From: Candidatus Brachybacter algidus
Lineage (GTDB): Bacteria > Bacteroidota > Bacteroidia > Chitinophagales > Saprospiraceae
DNA: 64,000 nucleotides
Direction: 5' to 3'
Assembly: GCA_016711705.1 (NCBI GenBank)
Contig: JADJSK010000013.1
Coordinates: 389,001-453,000, forward strand
Numbering within the stretch: position 1 is the first letter of the stretch; every line of letters begins with the position of its first letter. Position numbers and translations under genes: made by a program. Shown one piece after another: positions 51,997-61,436 of this stretch. The notes below the pieces were generated by a model. It was not told the origin of the DNA, searched no databases, and worked only from the letters and a program-made list of their open reading frames with translations.

Positions 51997-53664
51997 ATGT
52001 GCGGTATACTAGGAATATTTGACCTCAAACAATCGACAGACGAATTAAGGCCACAAGCCCTTCAGATGTCTAAAAAACAGCGTCACAGAGGACCGGATTG
52101 GTCAGGTATTTTCGTGAGTAATAATGCAATACTGGCACACGAAAGACTTTCTATTGTGGATCCAACTTCCGGGAAACAGCCACTTTTCAGCAATGATGGT
52201 GTACTGGCCCTGGCAGTAAATGGTGAAATATATAACCATAAAGCACTCAAGAAAAATCTTAAAAACCCTTACCAATTCCAAACAGAATCTGACTGTGAGG
52301 TCATTCTGGCATTATATCAGGAGAAAGGGATCAACTTTATTGAAGATCTAAATGGCATCTTTGCTTTTGCATTATATGACCATGCAAATGATGCGTATCT
52401 GATCGCAAGAGACCACATGGGCATCATCCCTTTATATATGGGCTGGGATGCTCATGGCAACTTCTATGTTTCATCAGAATTGAAGACCTTAAGTGGTGTT
52501 TGCAATAAAATTCAGGAATTCCTGCCAGGCCATTATCTATTTTCTAAAGACGGTGAAATGAAGAAGTGGTATGATCGTGAATGGAAAGATTTCGACGCTG
52601 TAAAAGACAACGAAAGTAATATTCACGACCTGAAAGTAGCACTGGAAGAGGCTGTCCACAGACAATTAATGTCTGACGTACCTTATGGTGTGCTCTTATC
52701 AGGTGGATTGGATTCGAGTATCATAAGTGCTATAGCAAAGAAATACTCCGGTAGGCGTATAGAATCCGAAGATCTAAAAGATGCCTGGTGGCCTCAATTG
52801 CACAGCTTTGCAGTAGGACTTAAAGAATCTCCGGATCTCAAAGCCGCAAGAATAGTTGCTGACCATATTGGCACCATACATCACGAGGTTAATTTCACTA
52901 TTCAGGAAGGACTCGATGCACTGTCTGATGTTATTTATCACATAGAAACTTATGATGTCACCACCATTAGAGCGAGCACTCCAATGTATTTACTTGCACG
53001 TGTTATTAAATCGATGGGTATCAAAATGGTACTTTCCGGCGAGGGCGCAGATGAGATCTTTGGTGGATATTTATATTTCCATAAAGCTCCAGATGCTTGT
53101 GCTTTCCACGAGGAAACTGTAAGAAAGTTAAACAAATTGCATTTGTATGATTGCCTTCGTGCCAATAAATCACTGGCAGCATGGGGTGTAGAAGGGCGTG
53201 TGCCTTTCCTTGACAAAGAATTTATGGATGTTGCCATGACAATCAATCCACAGGATAAAATGGCAGGCAATGGTAAGATGGAGAAATATATTCTGCGTAA
53301 AGCATTTGAGGATTATCTTCCGGCGGAAGTGGCATGGAGACAGAAAGAACAATTCTCGGATGGTGTAGGTTATAGCTGGATCGATACATTAAAGGAAATG
53401 ACTTCTGCTCAGGTGTCAGACGAACAATTGAAAAATGCAGCTCACCGTTTTCCAATTAATACTCCGAGATCTAAAGAGGAATATTACTATCGTTCCCTAT
53501 TCGCGAGCCATTTCCCAGGCAATGAGGAAGCAGCCTGTGTTCCCTCTGAACCTTCAGTAGCTTGCAGCACTGCTATCGCATTGGAATGGGATGCAGCCTG
53601 GAAGGGTATGTCCGACCCGAGTGGTAGAGCGGTGAAATCGGTGCATGAACAGGGGTATGAGTGA
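51997..53664 (+). CDS. asnB: Asparagine synthase B (glutamine-hydrolysing)
   Basis: 555 aa. Makes asparagine from aspartate, glutamine and ATP. The N-terminal class II amidotransferase has the nucleophile Cys directly after the initiator Met (MCGILGIFD) and RGPDWSGIF, LAVNGEIYNHK. The C-terminal ATP-PPi domain has the PP-loop LLSGGLDSSIISA and MVLSGEGADEIFGGYLYF. Length and domain order are those of AsnB rather than AsnA. The Cys2 position fixes the start codon. The stop overlaps the first copy of a 61-bp direct repeat. Confidence 0.97.
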   Translation: MCGILGIFDLKQSTDELRPQALQMSKKQRHRGPDWSGIFVSNNAILAHERLSIVDPTSGKQPLFSNDGVLALAVNGEIYNHKALKKNLKNPYQFQTESDCEVILALYQEKGINFIEDLNGIFAFALYDHANDAYLIARDHMGIIPLYMGWDAHGNFYVSSELKTLSGVCNKIQEFLPGHYLFSKDGEMKKWYDREWKDFDAVKDNESNIHDLKVALEEAVHRQLMSDVPYGVLLSGGLDSSIISAIAKKYSGRRIESEDLKDAWWPQLHSFAVGLKESPDLKAARIVADHIGTIHHEVNFTIQEGLDALSDVIYHIETYDVTTIRASTPMYLLARVIKSMGIKMVLSGEGADEIFGGYLYFHKAPDACAFHEETVRKLNKLHLYDCLRANKSLAAWGVEGRVPFLDKEFMDVAMTINPQDKMAGNGKMEKYILRKAFEDYLPAEVAWRQKEQFSDGVGYSWIDTLKEMTSAQVSDEQLKNAAHRFPINTPRSKEEYYYRSLFASHFPGNEEAACVPSEPSVACSTAIALEWDAAWKGMSDPSGRAVKSVHEQGYE

Positions 53665-53943
53665 TGAATAACGAACAGTGACTAATGAATAATGAGAGCA
53701 GGCAGGGTCGCTAGGTCTTGAATGTAATCGATTTTCGGAATGTTGAATGTTGGATTTTGAAGGTTGAATGAATTTACAAATTGAGGATTCATAATTATTA
53801 ATAATGGATTGAGTATTTAGCTTTTACAGGAAAACATCAATCTTCGCGTTCAATAGCCTATGACTTTAGTCAGGGTTCTAAAATGAATAACGAACAGTGA
53901 ATAATGAATAATGAGAGCAGGCAGGGTCGCTAGGTCTTGAATG
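53664..53943. repeat. 61-bp direct repeat, 219 bp apart
   Basis: atgaataacgaacagtga... followed by gagcaggcagggtcgctagg is present from 53664 and again from 53883 with about one mismatch. The sequence between holds gaatgttgaatgtt words and a REP-like hairpin (53857-53876). No gene lies in 53665-54060. Confidence 0.8.
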
Positions 53944-54030
53944 CAGGTGATATTTGAAATATTGAATGTTGAATTTTGAGGTTGCTTATAATTTAAATGA
54001 ACCATTTTACTGAATTCTCATTACTTGTCG

Positions 54031-54038
54031 TAATTTTG
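54031..54038 (+). promoter_or_regulatory. Promoter -7 box of the ALDH gene
   Basis: TAATTTTG, a perfect TAnnTTTG match, 23 nt upstream of the ATG. Confidence 0.6.
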
Positions 54039-54060
54039 CGCCTTAATTCTAAAAAACACT

Positions 54061-55587
54061 ATGGATCTTACATTTTTGAAAGAACTTGGCTTACAGGAAG
54101 TCAATGCAGGTACTTCAACAGGACTTCATTGGGTCGCTGCAGATAATTATATTGAAAGTTACAGTCCCGTTGACGGTAAATTGATAGGCAAAGTTGGCGT
54201 GACTACAGAGGCTGATTATGAAGCCGTGATCGTAAAAGCTCAGGAAGCTTATAAGCTATGGAGAAATATCCCTGCACCAAAAAGAGGAGAAATAGTTAGA
54301 CAATACGGAGATACTTTGCGCACGCACAAAGATGCATTGGGTCGCCTTGTATCATACGAAATGGGCAAAAGTCTTCAAGAAGGTTGGGGTGAAGTTCAGG
54401 AAATGATCGACATCTGTGACTTTTCGGTTGGACTTTCAAGACAATTATACGGTTTGACGATGCATTCTGAGCGCCCGATGCACAGAATGTATGAACAGTG
54501 GCATCCACTGGGTATCGTCGGCATTATCAGCGCATTCAACTTTCCTGTGGCAGTATGGTCATGGAATGCAATGATCGCGTTGATCTGTGGAGATGTATGC
54601 ATCTGGAAACCATCCGAAAAAGCTCCAATGAGTGGAGTCGCATGTCACCTGTTATTAAAAGAAGTTTTAGAGAAAAATAATGTTCCTGAAGGGGTAGTCA
54701 ACTTGGTAAATGGTGATTACAAAATCGGTGAAATGCTTACCAAAGATGGCAGAGTGCCTTTGATCTCTGCTACTGGTAGCACGAGAATGGGGAAAGTAGT
54801 TGGTGCCGCTGTTGCAAACAGATTAGGTAAATCACTTTTAGAACTTGGTGGAAATAATGCCATCATCATCACTCCAAATGCAGATCTTGATATTACGCTG
54901 ACAGGTGCAGTGTTTGGGGCTGTTGGAACAGCAGGACAACGTTGTACTTCTACACGAAGGTTGATCATTCATGAAAGTTTGTTTGAAACGGTCAAGTCAA
55001 AACTTAAAAATGCTTACGGTCATCTGGTCATCGGCAATCCATTGGATGCAGGTGTTCATGTAGGACCATTAATCGATAAGGATGCTGTAGATCTATACAG
55101 TTATTCATTAGAAAAAGTTATTGAAGAGGGTGGTTCTTTTGTCGTGGAAGGTGGTGTGCTTTCCGGTACAGGTTATGAAAGTGGATGTTATGTCAAGCCT
55201 TGTATTGCTGAAGTAGAGAATAGTTACAAAATCGTGCAACACGAGACATTTGCACCTATCCTTTATTTGATTAAATATTCTGATCTTAATGAGGCAATAG
55301 CTTTACAGAATGACGTACCGCAAGGACTTTCATCGGCTATCATGACTACTAATATGCGTGAAGCAGAGTTGTTCCTTTCGAATAACGGTTCTGATTGTGG
55401 TATCGCAAATGTCAATATTGGTACCAGTGGTGCTGAGATAGGTGGTGCGTTCGGTGGAGAAAAAGAAACTGGTGGAGGTCGTGAAAGTGGATCAGATAGT
55501 TGGAAAGCTTATATGAGAAGACAGACCAATACGATCAATTACAGCACGGAACTTCCGTTAGCTCAAGGGATTAAATTCGATCTTTAA
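54061..55587 (+). CDS. ALDH7-like aldehyde dehydrogenase
   Basis: 508 aa, cytosolic NAD(P)-dependent aldehyde dehydrogenase. The catalytic Cys is at 295 (GTAGQRCTSTRRL) and the general-base Glu at 261 (LELGGNN). The antiquitin-type end is visible (GGGRESGSDSWKAYMRRQTN). In lysine degradation ALDH7 oxidises aminoadipate semialdehyde; in bacteria other aldehydes are also used. There is no lysine-pathway gene beside it, so the substrate stays open. A possible link to aldehydes released by the ether-lipid pair at 58005-59868 is speculative. Confidence 0.92.
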   Translation: MDLTFLKELGLQEVNAGTSTGLHWVAADNYIESYSPVDGKLIGKVGVTTEADYEAVIVKAQEAYKLWRNIPAPKRGEIVRQYGDTLRTHKDALGRLVSYEMGKSLQEGWGEVQEMIDICDFSVGLSRQLYGLTMHSERPMHRMYEQWHPLGIVGIISAFNFPVAVWSWNAMIALICGDVCIWKPSEKAPMSGVACHLLLKEVLEKNNVPEGVVNLVNGDYKIGEMLTKDGRVPLISATGSTRMGKVVGAAVANRLGKSLLELGGNNAIIITPNADLDITLTGAVFGAVGTAGQRCTSTRRLIIHESLFETVKSKLKNAYGHLVIGNPLDAGVHVGPLIDKDAVDLYSYSLEKVIEEGGSFVVEGGVLSGTGYESGCYVKPCIAEVENSYKIVQHETFAPILYLIKYSDLNEAIALQNDVPQGLSSAIMTTNMREAELFLSNNGSDCGIANVNIGTSGAEIGGAFGGEKETGGGRESGSDSWKAYMRRQTNTINYSTELPLAQGIKFDL

Positions 55588-55721
55588 CGAATATTTATTA
55601 AGCTGATATGGAATTGTTTACTATTTTTGTGTAATAATTCCATTTACATAACTACCATTACTTTTTATGGTATACTTTTTGAAGTAAACATTCGATATCT
55701 ACAAGGTCTCGCGTTGGAATT

Positions 55722-56969
55722 ATGTTAAGAAAATTTTTACTATTAATTTGCTTTTACATTTGTTGTCACAGCTATGTGTCAGCACAGCAAGTATTTGTAG
55801 TAAAAATCCCCGGATATACAGGTTACGCTATACCATCTCAAAAAGGGATAGAATTCGACGATTTGGTCGGATGTACTGAGTGGACAAATGAAAATATTAC
55901 ATTACAATACAATGTTAGAATTGAAGCTAAAGGTGATCTGGGCATCAGACTAATGCTTTCCAATGACGGCAATGAGCCGGCATTCCTGAGTGTGAAATTT
56001 GGAGATAGGACGAGAGAACTTAAAGTACCTCCTACTGGTGGGAAGGCAAAGTTTCAAATGGTGGATGCAGGTGTATTTACAGCGGATTATCCTGGTTTCT
56101 ATTCAGTATGGATAAAACCTATCTCAAAATCCGGTTTGTTTTATCCCGGCATTATGAATGTTCAAATGTATGCTCCTTTTGCTGACAAAATATCTTTTCC
56201 ATCTGTCGCTGAGCGTAACGCATCTACAGTCAACCTTACTTATATATCAGGTCAAAACGAAAAGATCAATGGAATGTGTGTAAATACAACCGTTCCAAAT
56301 AACTATGATTATCAGGGAACAAGAATCTCAGCCATAGCTAATGAAGTATTTAAAGTTGGTCTCGCCAATGAGGAATCCGGTAAATATCTATACGTTACCT
56401 GGAAAAATGTCAAGGGATATGTGAAACCAACTTTTCAATACAGTCAGTTTAAAAACTATTCAATTGATTCCAGCATGGAAAAAATGAGTAGGTTTATTGT
56501 TCCATATAATTGGGCGCCTGATCAGGTTATTTCACTTTCACTGGTTCATAAAGTAGATTCCTGCACACTAGCAGAATCATGGGAGGCTAGGATCTATAAT
56601 GAGAAGAAGAAAAAATGGAATACAATAGCCGTCCTAAGTGGCGGCAATACTTCCGGTCTTGTCAAGGACTGGTATAGTGCAGTAGCCAATTCTGATCCCA
56701 ATACAGGCAATGTAGAACACAAAGCTATGTTTTCTAGTCCGGTGGCATGGCTCTCCAATGGAAAGAAGAAAAAGATCACTCAAGCGCGCTTTGGTCACGA
56801 TATGAAGGGGAAGGTGGAAAGAAAGGATTATGGTGCCGGGGTAGAAACTGATACTTTTTGGCTGAGTACCGGTGGGTTCTCTTACTCACAGGCTACCTTT
56901 GGCAAGATATATGAGACCAAATCCAAGGTCAATAGTGTCATTGATGAGCGTTTTTCTGCTAGTTTTTGA
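55722..56969 (+). CDS. Exported DUF3472-type protein
   Basis: 415 aa. Signal peptide (cleaved near VSAQ, about 21). The first part reads FDDLVGCTEWTNENITLQYN and resembles a galactose-binding-like sandwich; the second has PVAWLSNGKKKKITQARFGHD, typical of DUF3472. No catalytic residues can be assigned. DUF3472 proteins often sit with polysaccharide genes, but none is here. An IS982 copy is inserted just 2 bp past the stop, before its target duplication ends. Confidence 0.68.
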   Translation: MLRKFLLLICFYICCHSYVSAQQVFVVKIPGYTGYAIPSQKGIEFDDLVGCTEWTNENITLQYNVRIEAKGDLGIRLMLSNDGNEPAFLSVKFGDRTRELKVPPTGGKAKFQMVDAGVFTADYPGFYSVWIKPISKSGLFYPGIMNVQMYAPFADKISFPSVAERNASTVNLTYISGQNEKINGMCVNTTVPNNYDYQGTRISAIANEVFKVGLANEESGKYLYVTWKNVKGYVKPTFQYSQFKNYSIDSSMEKMSRFIVPYNWAPDQVISLSLVHKVDSCTLAESWEARIYNEKKKKWNTIAVLSGGNTSGLVKDWYSAVANSDPNTGNVEHKAMFSSPVAWLSNGKKKKITQARFGHDMKGKVERKDYGAGVETDTFWLSTGGFSYSQATFGKIYETKSKVNSVIDERFSASF

Positions 56970-56974
56970 TAACT

Positions 56975-58002
56975 AACGTGAATAATGGTTAAGCAACATT
57001 CAAATATACCTCTTTGGAGAGTTCGGTCGTGCTTAATTTAATGCTAGGTTTTTTAGGAAAGAAATGATATGCACAGAGGGCAGAAATCGCATTGTTCAAA
57101 AATCCTTGCAGAGCTCTATGTCTGGTGTGCTGTATGTTACATTGGTTTTTCAATTCGTCATTGACACATTCTATTAGGGCTCGTTTTCTCAGCAGCACCT
57201 TATCGTTATCAGATAAGTTCATAGACTTCATGTTTTTACGTCTTTTAAAGATCAAGTCTACACCATCATTCCATAGGAATTGGGCTAGTTTATCAGATAT
57301 ATATCCTCTGTCGCCGAAGAGTTTTCCGAAAACTTCTTTTACCATTACGGAGAGAATGTCTTGATTCCTGTCATCTACATTTGCCTGGACAGGTAGAAGT
57401 TCAACAACTCACCTTTGTCATTAATGATCAGGTGAAGTTTAAACCCAAAAAACCAGCCCATTGTGCTTTTAGATTTAGTCGCAAAACCTTTGAAAACCTT
57501 GTTCTGCTTTTCTCTTTTTATGTGACAAACATTTAAGGTTGTTGAGTCAATAAAGCTAATTCCGGTGCATGCTCCCAAACATCTGTTTTTCAAAACATCA
57601 ACAATGGAACAAAAAGTCGGTTTTGTGTCTGATTAAATCGCTCATATGTAACCAATCCAGGAAACAGATCTCTCCAATGAACTAAAACCAATTCATTATA
57701 GTATCTTTTAAAATTGGTATAAGAACTCAAATGAAAGCAAATGTAAATCGTCATCTTTTCTGATAGACACATTGATGATTTTCGATTTCTGAATTTCTTA
57801 TTTCCAGTTGAAATAGCCCTTTTGCACTCAATTTCATCAAATCCTTTGCAAAAATCGTCAACAGTAATGAAAATTTCTATAACTTTGTGCTTATCCATAG
57901 GAGAATTATTTGATTTATATCGTTGTTTGTCAGACACTAATATATTAAATATTCTCCTATTTTTATAATATTTAGCCTTTTTTCTTATCCATTATTCACG
58001 TT
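56975..58002 (-). mobile_element. IS982-family insertion sequence, 1028 bp
   Basis: Terminal inverted repeats aacgtgaataatgg and ccattattcacgtt are perfect over 14 bp (56975-56988 / 57989-58002). The flanking direct repeat aact at 56971-56974 and 58003-58006 is a 4-bp target duplication. The element sits between two convergent genes and damages neither. Intact ends with a broken transposase mean it could be moved only in trans. Confidence 0.85.
56989..57937 (-). pseudogene. IS982-family transposase, two frameshifts
   Basis: Three reverse-strand frames (57590-57937, 57375-57593, 56989-57345) together spell one IS982 transposase. The N-terminal part has MTIYICFHLSSYTNFKRYYN, the middle has FIDSTTLNVCHIKR and GFKLHLIINDKGELLNFYL, and the end has GDRGYISDKLAQFLW and the family hallmark QCNIQHTRHRALQGF. 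The first break is a missing T in a T-run near 57595. The second lies near 57375-57395, after GELLNFYL. The catalytic Asp residues (FIDST, GDRGYI) survive. It is inactive unless the shifts are sequence errors. Confidence 0.85.
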
Positions 58003-58004
58003 AA

Positions 58005-58676
58005 CTATTCTTTTTCCAATGCCCCCCTCGTTATATAATACTGAGCCAGCATATAAGTGGACATAATTATTATACCTGAATAAGCATACGACTTAGCAAA
58101 CTTGTCAATAGCGAGTGCCGTATCTGATACAAGAAAAAAGATCGCACCCAGGAAGATCATTATAAAACTGACCCTGCTAACCATTCCATATCTATTCATG
58201 GCGAAAATGGCCATAATCGAAATGATTATCGCATAGCACAATACTGGTATTTTCAGATCACCAAGACCAGGAGACAAATAATTAAACAATGAAATGCAGA
58301 AGATACCAAAGACCAAAACTGCTATCAAGAATAAGACTTTATTATGAGTTATTTTTTGCTTAAAATCAAGGTAAAATGCAGTTATATAACTTAATTGAGC
58401 CAATAAAAATGCCACTAATCCTGCAATGAAAAAATTGGGATTCTTATCCACCATCATTAATAAAATATCGCCAATCAATGAAAAAATTAATCCTGCAAAA
58501 ATCCTTTTTTGAAAAGCATTTGACAGATGAGTGACATTATAAACATAAAGTAAAAGTGATCCGGCGATCATTGGTTTGGTGATGCTGACCAACATAGAAT
58601 ATTCCATAGCGATGCCGCTAAGGTGCAGGACGAAAATGAAAGCAAATAAAATGCTAAATGAGTTGTGTTTCAACAT
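58005..58676 (-). CDS. YhhN/TMEM86-family membrane protein
   Basis: 223 aa, about eight membrane helices and no other domain. YhhN family (ISLIGDILLMMVDKNPNFFIAGL and FLVSDTALAIDKF, both carrying conserved Asp in membrane segments). Animal members TMEM86A/B are lysoplasmalogenases that cleave the vinyl-ether bond of lysoplasmalogens to an aldehyde plus glycerophospho-base. The start overlaps the end of the sterol-desaturase-type gene by 23 bp, so the two are translationally coupled. The enzymatic role is inferred from the family and its neighbour. Confidence 0.82.
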   Translation of the reverse strand: MLKHNSFSILFAFIFVLHLSGIAMEYSMLVSITKPMIAGSLLLYVYNVTHLSNAFQKRIFAGLIFSLIGDILLMMVDKNPNFFIAGLVAFLLAQLSYITAFYLDFKQKITHNKVLFLIAVLVFGIFCISLFNYLSPGLGDLKIPVLCYAIIISIMAIFAMNRYGMVSRVSFIMIFLGAIFFLVSDTALAIDKFAKSYAYSGIIIMSTYMLAQYYITRGALEKE

Positions 58677-59868
58677 GTTTTTGATTTTGAATTCGAAAGA
58701 ACCAGATTAGCGATATAATCTGTATTATGATGAATAAAATTGAAATAAGAATAAAATTTGGAATGTTTAAGAACACAAATATTAGTGAAAGAGAAGAAAC
58801 CAATCTTATTATTTCGAAGTGTCTCAGCCAAACATTCCGCTCGAAAAGTGCGCCACAACTGATGAGTGTAGCCATAATAAATATTGCACTTAATACATTT
58901 TGAGCAGCAGTCATTTTTTCAAAAAGAAATAACATAGCTGAGCCTGCAACCAACGCTACCACGAACTGAAGTAAGCTGTATGCCGCCCAATTATTGCCCG
59001 ACCAAGCATCGTATTTCTTATAATTCTCTTTGTCTATCTCTGGTGCTGACTGATATCCTCCCAGGTATTCAGGCTGCCAGCCAGGTGCATGTACATAGAC
59101 ACCAATTTTATCTTTAAACCCTTTCGCTTTAGATGACATTCTGAACAGATCAATCCAGTAGTGAAAATTAGCCCATACCGGATTCCAACTGTCAAGAGGT
59201 TTTGTGATGCCATAGTAAACAGCCTCTTCTTCTTTCTGAAAAGTACCGAACATTCTGTCCCAAATAATAAGTGTGCCGGCATGATTTTTATCAATGTACT
59301 TTGGATTGGAGCCATGGTGCACTCTGTGATGCGAAGGTGTATTGATGATATATTCCAAGAATCCCATCGACTTAATAGCCCGGGTATGAATCCAGAATTG
59401 GTAAAGTGTATTAAATGAACTAATAGGGTCAAAGCCAAGAAATGCCAGCGGCAAGTAAAAAACCCAGGAGAACCACCCCTGAAACCAAGATTGACGTAGC
59501 GCAACTGACAGATTGTATTCCTCAGATTGATGGTGCACGATGTGTGAAGCCCATAGTCCGTTCACTTGATGACTCATTCGATGAAACCAATAATAGAAAA
59601 AGTCAACACCAATAAAAAGAAGTATCCAGACAAGAACGGTAGAAGGAAGATCAAAAAAGCGTAGATGCTCGTAGATATATTTATATCCAAAGAATACGGC
59701 AGTTTTCATGAAAATTCCAGTTACTTGCTGTCCTATGCCCTGGCTAAGATTTGAGATGGAATCGTTTAGTCTGTAATATTTTAATTTATGAAAATAGGTG
59801 TAGGCAAGCTCAATTCCGATTAACAGGAAGAAGATCGGTATGGAAAGCGCAATGTAATCGACTTTCAT
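58654..59868 (-). CDS. Fatty-acid hydroxylase/sterol desaturase family protein (AGMO-like)
   Basis: 404 aa from ATG 59868. The frame extends to 59907, but the TATTTTTG promoter box (59893-59886) lies in that extension, so the shorter start is preferred. An integral-membrane di-iron enzyme with the three His boxes: HRMSH, HIVHH and SHHRVHHG, followed by NHAGTLIIWDRMFGTF. Its length, with a long C-terminal membrane part, resembles alkylglycerol monooxygenase (TMEM195), which cleaves the O-alkyl bond of glycerol ethers. The gene overlaps YhhN, which acts on the other ether-lipid class, so an ether-lipid catabolic unit is plausible. Substrate unproven. Confidence 0.83.
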   Translation of the reverse strand: MKVDYIALSIPIFFLLIGIELAYTYFHKLKYYRLNDSISNLSQGIGQQVTGIFMKTAVFFGYKYIYEHLRFFDLPSTVLVWILLFIGVDFFYYWFHRMSHQVNGLWASHIVHHQSEEYNLSVALRQSWFQGWFSWVFYLPLAFLGFDPISSFNTLYQFWIHTRAIKSMGFLEYIINTPSHHRVHHGSNPKYIDKNHAGTLIIWDRMFGTFQKEEEAVYYGITKPLDSWNPVWANFHYWIDLFRMSSKAKGFKDKIGVYVHAPGWQPEYLGGYQSAPEIDKENYKKYDAWSGNNWAAYSLLQFVVALVAGSAMLFLFEKMTAAQNVLSAIFIMATLISCGALFERNVWLRHFEIIRLVSSLSLIFVFLNIPNFILISILFIIIQIISLIWFFRIQNQKHVETQLI

Positions 59869-59885
59869 TGAATGAATGTTTTTTT

Positions 59886-59893
59886 CAAAAATA
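59886..59893 (-). promoter_or_regulatory. Promoter -7 box of the AGMO-like/YhhN operon
   Basis: TATTTTTG on the reverse strand, a perfect TAnnTTTG match, 17 nt upstream of ATG 59868. Confidence 0.55.
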
Positions 59894-59987
59894 CTCAATT
59901 CTTTCAACTTAAGTTATTAATGTGTTTGCCACAAGAATAATTCATATTTTTTGTCTAACTTTTATTCAGTTTTATCGTTTAATCTCC

Positions 59988-60395
59988 ATGGAAAAGAATA
60001 TCCAACAAAATCTTATTTTATTTGATGGTGTATGCAATCTTTGCAACGGTTTTGTGCAATTTGTCATACGTCATGATAAGAAGAAAAAATTTAAATTTTC
60101 ATCATTGCAGTCCTCCTTTTCTCAAGCATTGATCGCAGAAAATTATCCGGAATTAAAAGAAATGAAGACCATCGCATATATTACAAATGGGGAAATGATG
60201 GTCAGATCTACCGCAGCGTTATATATATTAAAAGACCTTGGAGGCATTTTTTCGTTGACTTTTGGTGCGATGATCATCCCTGCTTTTATACGAGATTTTT
60301 TCTATAATTGGTTGTCAGCGAGGAGGTATAAATTTTTTGGAAAGTCAGCTGTATGTATGGTTCCGACAGCAGAATTGAGGGAAAGATTTTTTTGA
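59988..60395 (+). CDS. DCC-family thiol-disulfide oxidoreductase (DUF393)
   Basis: 135 aa from ATG 59988; the frame opens earlier, but the DCC signature starts right after this Met. Motif LILFDGVCNLCNGFVQFVIR with the Cys pair at about 16 and 19 (DxxCxxC), then FKFSSLQSS and VRSTAALYIL. Thioredoxin-like small protein; members are thought to act in thiol exchange, substrate unknown. The C-terminal hydrophobic stretch (GGIFSLTFGAMIIPAFIRDF) may touch the membrane. Confidence 0.88.
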   Translation: MEKNIQQNLILFDGVCNLCNGFVQFVIRHDKKKKFKFSSLQSSFSQALIAENYPELKEMKTIAYITNGEMMVRSTAALYILKDLGGIFSLTFGAMIIPAFIRDFFYNWLSARRYKFFGKSAVCMVPTAELRERFF

Positions 60396-60471
60396 GGGAA
60401 ATGAAAAATTTCAGCATATAATTTGTTAGCAATTTACGCTCTCCAAATTATTACTTTCAGGGAGCAAACAA

Positions 60472-60915
60472 TTATACCGACCAAAAATAATAATTATGAT
60501 CTTCATCCAGTTTGAATCCTGCTTTTGGATAAAGAGCATTTCCAGGAATATTTGTTCTAGCTGTTTCGAGCGAAATACCAATAACTTTCGTTTCTAAAGC
60601 AAGCTGCTTTGCTCTATCTAATAGCAAGTTAGAGATCTTCAATCCACGATAGTCCGGATGTAAATAAAGATCATTTAGCAACCAGATTCTATTCATATTA
60701 GTAGAGGAAAAAAGCGGATATAACTGAGTAAAACCTACAATTATTCGTGTTGTACGGGCGATATAAATTACAGATTCTTCCTTTATGATTCGCTCTGATA
60801 AGAAGAATGCTGCACCTTCCAAATCCGTTGCTTTACCATAAAATACTCGATAAGCGTCGAATAATAATGATAGCTCCTCCAGATCAGCAATATTTGCTCT
60901 TGTTATCTCAGTCAT
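60472..60915 (-). CDS. GNAT-family N-acetyltransferase
   Basis: 147 aa, single acetyltransferase domain. The acetyl-CoA-binding motif A lies in WLLNDLYLHPDYRGLKISNL (P-loop-like, with R/Q-x-x-G reduced to YRGLK) and the end GNALYPKAGFKLDEDHNYYFW is typical. No partner gene is near, so the substrate is unknown. The 3' end is convergent with the DCC gene, 76 bp away. Confidence 0.86.
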   Translation of the reverse strand: MTEITRANIADLEELSLLFDAYRVFYGKATDLEGAAFFLSERIIKEESVIYIARTTRIIVGFTQLYPLFSSTNMNRIWLLNDLYLHPDYRGLKISNLLLDRAKQLALETKVIGISLETARTNIPGNALYPKAGFKLDEDHNYYFWSV

Positions 60916-60970
60916 ATTGATACTTTATTGCCTTTGAAGTAAAAGACTTTTGTCGATCCGACCTTAGTTA

Positions 60971-61226
60971 CTCAAGTTTCAGCAGTTAAGAAACAAAGGT
61001 AGATTGGTGATGTTAGATGTTAGATGGAGCTTAGTCAATTGATTCATATTTTTTCTTTAATAGGTTTATTAGAAAAAATAGCCATGTGATTGATGGATCC
61101 CGCAGTTGCGGGACTAAAATCTACTCCGCCATCACTTCGTTTGTCAGACAAGCTTCTAACATCTAACATTTTATTAAAATTTAAATTATTTCTTCAAAAA
61201 TGAAAATTTGACTACCGAAACTTAAG
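60971..61226. mobile_element. MITE-like element, copy 3
   Basis: Ends ctcaagtttcagcagtt and gactaccgaaacttaag, flanked by exact 7-bp direct repeats ttagtta (60964-60970 and 61227-61233). The left interior (gttaagaaacaaaggtagat, gatgttagatgttagatgg) matches copy 1 in inverted orientation. 256 bp, no ORF. Confidence 0.8.
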
Positions 61227-61233
61227 TTAGTTA

Positions 61234-61436
61234 CCTAAGTTATTTTTTGAGTTTAATTAATTTTGAATTATTCTTTCAATTAAATAACGACCAATTAAAC
61301 ACATCCATTTCGCCAACAAATTCAAATCCTACTTTTCTATTTAAACGCCAGCCTCATCTCCTCACCTTTATCACCCTGCCGCCGCTTTGGCTTTGGCAGG
61401 CAAGCTTCTCACCTTCTCACCTTCTCACTTTTTCAC
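61234..61436. repeat. Tandem-word spacer after the MITE copy
   Basis: ccttctca words at about 61405-61432 and a hairpin cctgcc...ggcagg near 61376-61401. No gene. It directly follows the stop codon of the CotH gene. Confidence 0.55.
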
